Shown: in pieces, positions 62,083 through 64,000 of the stretch
Numbering within the stretch: position 1 is the stretch's first letter
Layout: every line of letters begins with the position of its first letter
Assembly (NCBI GenBank): GCA_965224065.1
Contig: CBDCYF010000005.1
Location: 806,001 to 870,000, forward strand
Length of the DNA: 64,000 nucleotides
Origin: JAOTZA01 sp965224065
Lineage (GTDB): Bacteria; Acidobacteriota; Thermoanaerobaculia; Multivoradales; JAHEKO01
Reading direction: 5' to 3'
Program-made: the position numbers and the translations under genes
The notes under the pieces: model-generated
Seen by the model: only the letters and a program-made list of their open reading frames with translations
What the model was told of the DNA's origin: nothing
Databases searched by the model: none

Positions 62083-63278
62083 CGCGGCGCACAACGTCGG
62101 CTGGGCGGGGCCGCGTACTCTGGCTGGCGGCGGCGCTCGTGTGCGCGTTGCAGGCGGGGCCCGCCGGAGCCATCGATGTCTTTGTCCTCACGCCGCCCCC
62201 GGGTCAACCGGTTGCCGGTCTGGTCGAGTTCGAAGTCGACGTGATCTCGGGCGGCGCGATCGAAGAGGTCGTCTTTCGGGTAGACGGCCGGGAAGTGGCG
62301 AGACGCACCGAGCCGCCGTTTCGCGCCACGGTCGACGTAGGGCCGGAAAACGTCGAGCATCTCTTTGAGGTCACCGCTCGCGACGACCTCGGCGAGGAAG
62401 CCAGCGTCGTGCGGCGCACCCCGGCGCTGCGCATCGACGAAGCCTTGGAGCTCGAGCTGCAGCAGCTCTATGTGACCGTGAGCCGGGGCGGCGTCCGGGT
62501 GCTGAACCTGAACCGCGATGTTTTCGAGATCTCCGACGACGGCGAGACTCAGGACATCGTGACCTTTGAGCGGGGCGACGTGCCCATCACCGCCGCGCTC
62601 GTTCTCGACACCAGCCTGTCGATGAAGGGCCGGCGGCTGCGCCAGGCCCTGAGCGGCGCACGGAGCTTTGTCGACGCGATCCGGGAGCTCGACGAGGCCA
62701 CCCTTCTGCTGTTTTCGGACCGCCTGCTGCACATGACCCCCTTCACCAATGACTCGAGCTCGCTGGCCGCCGGTCTCGCCGAGGTCGAGGCAGCCGGGGG
62801 AAGCGCCATCAACGATCATCTGTATCTGGCGCTCAAACTGCTCGAATCCCGCCAGGGCCGGCGGGTGGTCGTCCTGCTGAGCGACGGCGGGGACATCGAG
62901 AGCGGACTCGACATCGAGGCCGTCAAATGGTTCGCGGCTCGCAGCCGCGCGCTCGTCTACTGGATCCGCGAAAGCCATGGAGATTCCGATCTGTTGCTCT
63001 CCTGGTCGTCAGCTTGGCGCAACGCCGACGAGCACCGGAGCCAGTTTCGCGGGCTCGAGAAGATCGTGTCCGACAGCGGAGGCCGTATCGTCGAGATCCA
63101 GCAGATCGAAGAGGCGCCGGCTGCGTTTGCCGAGATTCTGGCGGAGCTTCGCGACCAGTATGTGATCGGCTACTATCCCAGTAACCGGCGTGACGACGGG
63201 AGCTGGCATCGGACTCGAGTCCGACTCCGCGGCACCATCGGCAACGTCAGGGTTCGCGAAGGCTACATCGACGACTAG
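62079..63278 (+). CDS. Exported VWA-domain protein with intact MIDAS
   Basis: A 399-residue predicted secreted protein. The signal peptide is followed by an Ig-like domain (LVEFEVDVISGGAIEEVVFR and VRRTEPPFR-like VARRTEPPFRATVDVG) that resembles the one in the GWxTD-VWA fusion. The C-terminal VWA domain has canonical MIDAS DTSLS (177-181), FSDRLLHM and LLSDGGDIESGLD, ending LRDQYVIGYYPSNRRDD. It is translationally coupled to the TPR gene. It is likely a metal-dependent ligand binder; the ligand is unknown. Confidence 0.85.
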   Translation: MTRRTTSAGRGRVLWLAAALVCALQAGPAGAIDVFVLTPPPGQPVAGLVEFEVDVISGGAIEEVVFRVDGREVARRTEPPFRATVDVGPENVEHLFEVTARDDLGEEASVVRRTPALRIDEALELELQQLYVTVSRGGVRVLNLNRDVFEISDDGETQDIVTFERGDVPITAALVLDTSLSMKGRRLRQALSGARSFVDAIRELDEATLLLFSDRLLHMTPFTNDSSSLAAGLAEVEAAGGSAINDHLYLALKLLESRQGRRVVVLLSDGGDIESGLDIEAVKWFAARSRALVYWIRESHGDSDLLLSWSSAWRNADEHRSQFRGLEKIVSDSGGRIVEIQQIEEAPAAFAEILAELRDQYVIGYYPSNRRDDGSWHRTRVRLRGTIGNVRVREGYIDD

Positions 63279-63289
63279 ATTCGGCTGGC

Positions 63290-63304
63290 CGGCACGGGCT
63301 TCGC
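63290..63304 (+). promoter_or_regulatory. Sigma-54-like promoter before the last gene
   Basis: CGGCACG-N4-TCGC with GG and GC 10 bases apart; two mismatches from the TGGCACG-N4-TTGC consensus. Predicted start near 63315, followed by AAGGAG at 63331 and the ATG at 63345. Confidence 0.45.
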
Positions 63305-63344
63305 AGGACCGGTCGGATAGTCTCACGGCAAAGGAGAAATCGTG

Positions 63345-64000
63345 ATGGTCCACAATCGATTCACAAGAACCGTACCCGCCATTCTGGCCTTTTTCGCGCT
63401 CCTGGCGGCTGCCGAGACCGCGCACGCCCAGCGAGGAGCCCTGGAAGGGACCCTCGTCGACACCGAGGGCAACCCCGTCGGCAAGCACCAGCTGGTGCTG
63501 ACCCCGCTGGCCGGTGGCAGCAAGGTCAAGCTCAAGACCAAGGCCAATGGGAAATTTGCCCATGGCTTTCTGCAGTTTGGCGCCTACCGTATCGAGAGCG
63601 CCGATCCCGAGACCTATCTGAGTCACTTCGACATCGTGGTCAGCCGCAACCCCGGCGGCTCGGAGGCCAACCGCTGGTCGAGCGACGCCCACCCAGACAC
63701 CGGGCTGCCGTCGTTTCGAGTCGACTCCGGATTCAAGACCGCGATGACGCTCGTGGCCTCGGACGCCGCCCACCGCAACCGCATCCGCCAGGCCATCGCC
63801 TCCGCCGCGGTCGCGGGCCCGATGCAGGTGGCGCTCGACCGCTACAACGCCGGTGACATGGAGGGGACCCTCGCCGAAGCCCAGCGGGTCCTCAGCGAGC
63901 AGCCCGACCTGGCCTACGGACACTTTCTACGCGGCATCGCACTGACCGCGCTCGACCGCAGCGAGGAGGCCGAGGCGGCCTTGCGCACCGCGATCGAGCT
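63345..64000 (+). CDS. Exported carboxypeptidase-regulatory-like/TPR protein, cut by window end
   Basis: The first 218 codons of an open frame that runs past base 64000. A signal peptide (TRTVPAILAFFALLAAAETA, ending HAQ) is followed by a carboxypeptidase-regulatory-like beta domain (GALEGTLVDTEGNPVGKHQL and KANGKFAHGFLQFGAYRIES), and then TPR units from about residue 165 (LDRYNAGDMEGTLAEAQRVL and HFLRGIALTALDRSEEAEAA). The AAGGAG at 63331-63336 supports the ATG at 63345; a GTG 3 bases earlier is possible. It is preceded by a sigma-54-like site. Confidence 0.8.
   Translation, partial: MVHNRFTRTVPAILAFFALLAAAETAHAQRGALEGTLVDTEGNPVGKHQLVLTPLAGGSKVKLKTKANGKFAHGFLQFGAYRIESADPETYLSHFDIVVSRNPGGSEANRWSSDAHPDTGLPSFRVDSGFKTAMTLVASDAAHRNRIRQAIASAAVAGPMQVALDRYNAGDMEGTLAEAQRVLSEQPDLAYGHFLRGIALTALDRSEEAEAALRTAIE

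Overview
The window is GC-rich, densely coded bacterial chromosome. The most informative genes are several 'VWFA-related Acidobacterial domain' proteins, a GWxTD-domain protein, a double-HTH MerR-like regulator and long acyl-CoA metabolism genes. Together they suggest an Acidobacteriota chromosome, possibly Thermoanaerobaculia-like. This is an inference from gene content; no rRNA is present. LpxH, LexA, type IV pilus ATPase and Mla genes indicate a Gram-negative, diderm cell with pili.

Layout. 1-8.1 kb: heat-shock and proteostasis block (hrcA-grpE-dnaK leftward; MglA-like GTPase, nrdR, hsp20-lon and thiL rightward). 8.1-16.6 kb: double-HTH regulator, oligopeptide-type permeases split by free-methionine-sulfoxide reductase, an AT-richer XcyI-like type II restriction-modification pair, and a very large sigma-54 activator. 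16.7-24.6 kb: aroA, lpxH, Mrp ATPase and plsC leftward, then an Mla-type lipid ABC system (permease, ATPase, MCE protein) and a MacB-like permease. 24.6-27.8 kb: a two-gene DUF/RHH operon, two fold-back repeat elements around amrA-amrB, and a 1-Cys peroxiredoxin. 27.9-33.6 kb: POT peptide transporter, tRNA-Pro(CGG), acyl-CoA synthetase and the FadJ-type beta-oxidation enzyme. 33.6-46.7 kb: PP2C phosphatase, DnaJ-TPR, RodZ-like protein flanked by two related repeat proteins, a giant GreA fusion, anti-sigma/ECF sigma pair, cell-wall amidase, tRNA nucleotidyltransferase, a PilT with a coiled-coil tail, and lexA. 47.1-47.7 kb: a RelB/ParE-type toxin-antitoxin pair.

47.7-64 kb is the distinctive part. 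It is a cluster of exported proteins: seven VWA-type proteins (three of them tandem paralogues), a transglutaminase-TPR protein, a TPR protein, and a carboxypeptidase-regulatory-like/TPR protein cut by the window end. Two sigma-54 (-24/-12) promoter-like sites sit at well-spaced distances before the VWA triplet (54395-54410) and before the last gene (63290-63304). A sigma-54 activator is encoded at 13.3-16.6 kb. Only two of the VWA proteins keep a canonical metal-binding MIDAS motif. I regard this cluster as the best candidate for an undescribed envelope system; its function cannot be read from the sequence.

Other points worth following: two miniature inverted-repeat elements with long near-perfect termini (25347-25530, 26960-27123), recurrent TAGAAT -10 boxes with several start codons at or near the predicted transcript start, and a mosaic (recombinant-looking) third VWA paralogue.
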